A stretch of DNA of 8,024 nt, taken from the NCBI GenBank assembly GCA_005884825.1, contig VAZT01000375.1, positions 1 through 8,024 of the forward strand, read 5' to 3'. Positions within the stretch are counted from its first letter, which is position 1. Each line of letters begins with the position of its first letter. Under the pieces are notes generated by a model. It saw only the letters and a list, made by a program, of their open reading frames with translations. It was not told the origin of the DNA and did no database searches. Shown here piece by piece: positions 6,977 through 8,024 of the stretch. The position numbers and the translations under genes are program-made. This stretch comes from Alphaproteobacteria bacterium. GTDB lineage: Bacteria > Pseudomonadota > Alphaproteobacteria > ATCC43930 > CGMCC-115725.

Positions 6977-7106
6977 CGCGCAGCGCTACCGTGTCGAGCC
7001 TGAGCTCGCGCGGCGCTCGCAACCACCAATGTTGACGGTCCGACAGGGAGAACACTAGGCTGGCACAGCTCGGCAACGAGATTGCGGCACTCCGTGGAGA
7101 CCCGAC

Positions 7107-7340
7107 ATGAGTCGCTTTCGGAGCCGGACGAAAACCGCGCCGGAAAGAAGCTTTGCGGATAATGTGACGCGGCGCGTGATACGGCCTGCCCAAGCGGTGG
7201 CGTCCGGCAACGCTTCCGAAAGCAGGACCACTATACCCAACCCCGAGACGATTTACCTGATTCCGGCGGCGCCGCGGCCCGAGCTTGATGCCCTCAGGCC
7301 CGCATGGGGGCGGTGCTATTCGGTACGGGCTGGGGCGTAG
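7107..7340 (+). CDS. Doubtful small open reading frame directly ahead of the cyclase gene
   Basis: A 77-codon frame with no recognised family. GGAG lies about seven bases before its ATG, a fair ribosome site. Its TAG stop (7338-7340) is directly followed by the cyclase ATG (7341) in the same frame, which would permit translational coupling. The product would be basic at the start, with many Arg, Pro and Ala, no membrane segment and no Cys motif. It looks much like chance translation of GC-rich DNA, and third-position GC bias appears weaker than in its neighbours. It could be a leader peptide, the remnant of a longer cyclase N-terminus, or nothing. Confidence 0.2.
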   Translation: MSRFRSRTKTAPERSFADNVTRRVIRPAQAVASGNASESRTTIPNPETIYLIPAAPRPELDALRPAWGRCYSVRAGA

Positions 7341-8024
7341 ATGCCCGCAGCGTCTTCGACATCGGGCGGAACGCCTACTGATCACGGCGGGGCCCGACGC
7401 CTCGTGGCGATCGCATTCGTCGACATCGTCGGCTATTCGATCTTGATGTCGGAAGACGAAGCGGGAACCCACCGCCGCTGGATGGCCCATCTCACGAATG
7501 TCATCCGCCCCGGCGCCGAGAGACACCGCGGAAGGGTCGTCAAGTCGACCGGTGACGGTGTTCTCGCGGAGTTCCCGAGCGCGCTGGAGGCGGTGGAATG
7601 GGCGCGCGAAGTCCAGGAAGCCGTCCACCGAGGCGAGACTGCGGAAGTTAGGCCGATTGCCTTGCGAATTGCCATTCACGTTGGCGAGGTGATAACGACG
7701 GCCGATGACATCTATGGCGACGGCGTCAACATCGCCGCGCGATTGCAGGAATACGGGGAGCCGGGAGGCATCATCCTTTCGGAGGTCGCCTACAATCTGG
7801 TCCGCGATACGCATGGCTCGCAAGCGCGCGACATCGGATACCTGAATCTGAAGAATTTCGAGCGAAGATTTCGCGCTTACGCCATCGCTGGTCCGAGGTC
7901 CGCCACAATAAGGCGGCGGTGGTTGCGTACTTCCCGTCCATCGATCGCGGTTCTCCCGTTTGTCGAGCAGGAGATACCCAGCGAACACAGTTATTTCGGG
8001 GACGGCGTAGTCGAAGATATCGTC
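7341..8024 (+). CDS. Class III adenylate/guanylate cyclase with TolB-like continuation, 3' end beyond the window
   Basis: Makes cAMP or cGMP; 228 residues are visible. The catalytic domain spans about residues 20-185. Metal-binding Asp28 (FVDIVGYS) and Asp72 (KSTGDGVLAEF) are present, as are the transition-state Asn130 and Arg134 of DGVNIAARLQ, so the domain should be active. From about residue 198 the text RPSIAVLPF, then YFGDGVVEDI, is the usual start of the TolB-like segment that in rhizobial and related proteins leads into TPR repeats; that part lies outside the window. No signal peptide or membrane helix is seen ahead of the domain. ATG 7341 directly follows an in-frame TAG, so no longer N-terminus is possible, and it is the only ATG before the catalytic motif. 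The ribosome site is weak (TGGGG about five bases upstream). It is divergent from the Crp-type gene, a plausible receptor for its product. cAMP rather than cGMP is an inference from that neighbour. Confidence 0.95.
   Translation, partial: MPAASSTSGGTPTDHGGARRLVAIAFVDIVGYSILMSEDEAGTHRRWMAHLTNVIRPGAERHRGRVVKSTGDGVLAEFPSALEAVEWAREVQEAVHRGETAEVRPIALRIAIHVGEVITTADDIYGDGVNIAARLQEYGEPGGIILSEVAYNLVRDTHGSQARDIGYLNLKNFERRFRAYAIAGPRSATIRRRWLRTSRPSIAVLPFVEQEIPSEHSYFGDGVVEDIV

Larger units (their letters stand above)
6815..7340. other. Intergenic region between the Crp gene and the divergent cyclase
   Basis: These 526 bases separate two divergent genes and should contain promoters for both, but I see no convincing -35/-10 pair on either strand. 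They hold a perfect inverted repeat (6857-6874), a terminator-like hairpin on the plus strand (6951-6976), a small 5-bp inverted repeat (6995-7008) and a doubtful small open frame (7107-7340). Nothing resembles a tRNA, an IS end or a recognisable riboswitch. No long frame here has a recognisable family motif. Confidence 0.5.

Noticed and set aside
7161..7183. CRP-like half-site AATGTGA upstream of the cyclase
   Set aside because: Only one half matches; the second half six bases on does not read as TCACA. A single 7-base match is expected by chance.
6906..7988. Long 360-codon minus-strand open frame opposite the cyclase
   Set aside because: It is antisense to a cyclase with clear catalytic motifs, shows no family motif and has an Arg-rich chance-like composition. 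GC-rich DNA commonly gives long antisense frames.

Overview
The window is GC-rich bacterial DNA with tightly packed genes. It most likely comes from an alphaproteobacterium of the Hyphomicrobiales (Bradyrhizobium- or Methylobacterium-like). This rests on the style of the ligase-associated-type exonuclease, the class III cyclase with a TolB-like continuation, and the cytochrome-fused oxidase subunit II. No rRNA or marker gene is present, so the lineage is an inference.

Layout. Positions 1-6814 hold six genes, all on the minus strand. In order of transcription, right to left, they are: a Crp-type cAMP-responsive regulator (6814-6119), a metallo-beta-lactamase/beta-CASP DNA exonuclease (6102-5086), a periplasmic PQQ-dependent alcohol dehydrogenase (5011-3173), a lipoprotein cytochrome c (3195-2617), cytochrome c oxidase subunit II fused to a cytochrome c domain (2617-1717), and oxidase subunit I (1706 to beyond the left edge). 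The last four are overlapping or nearly so and form a respiratory operon. A 526-base intergenic region (6815-7340) follows, and then a plus-strand class III adenylate/guanylate cyclase runs off the right edge.

How the genes work together (inference). The dehydrogenase would oxidise an alcohol in the periplasm. Electrons would pass to the lipoprotein cytochrome c, then to the cytochrome c domain and CuA site of subunit II, and then to the haem-copper centre of subunit I, which reduces O2. The dehydrogenase carries the Asp-Tyr-Asp signature associated with lanthanide-using enzymes. The Crp protein keeps every residue that contacts cAMP in E. coli CRP, and a nucleotide cyclase lies divergently beside it, which suggests a local second-messenger circuit.

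The most notable point is that subunit II is broken. About 100 bases are missing near position 2323, together with a frame change. This removes most of the second membrane helix and the Trp-rich electron-entry motif, while both flanking parts remain well conserved. Either the oxidase was inactivated recently or the assembly is wrong here. Subunit I also departs from the textbook residues at the entrances of both the D and K proton channels. I found no CRISPR array, tRNA, rRNA, insertion sequence or phage gene.
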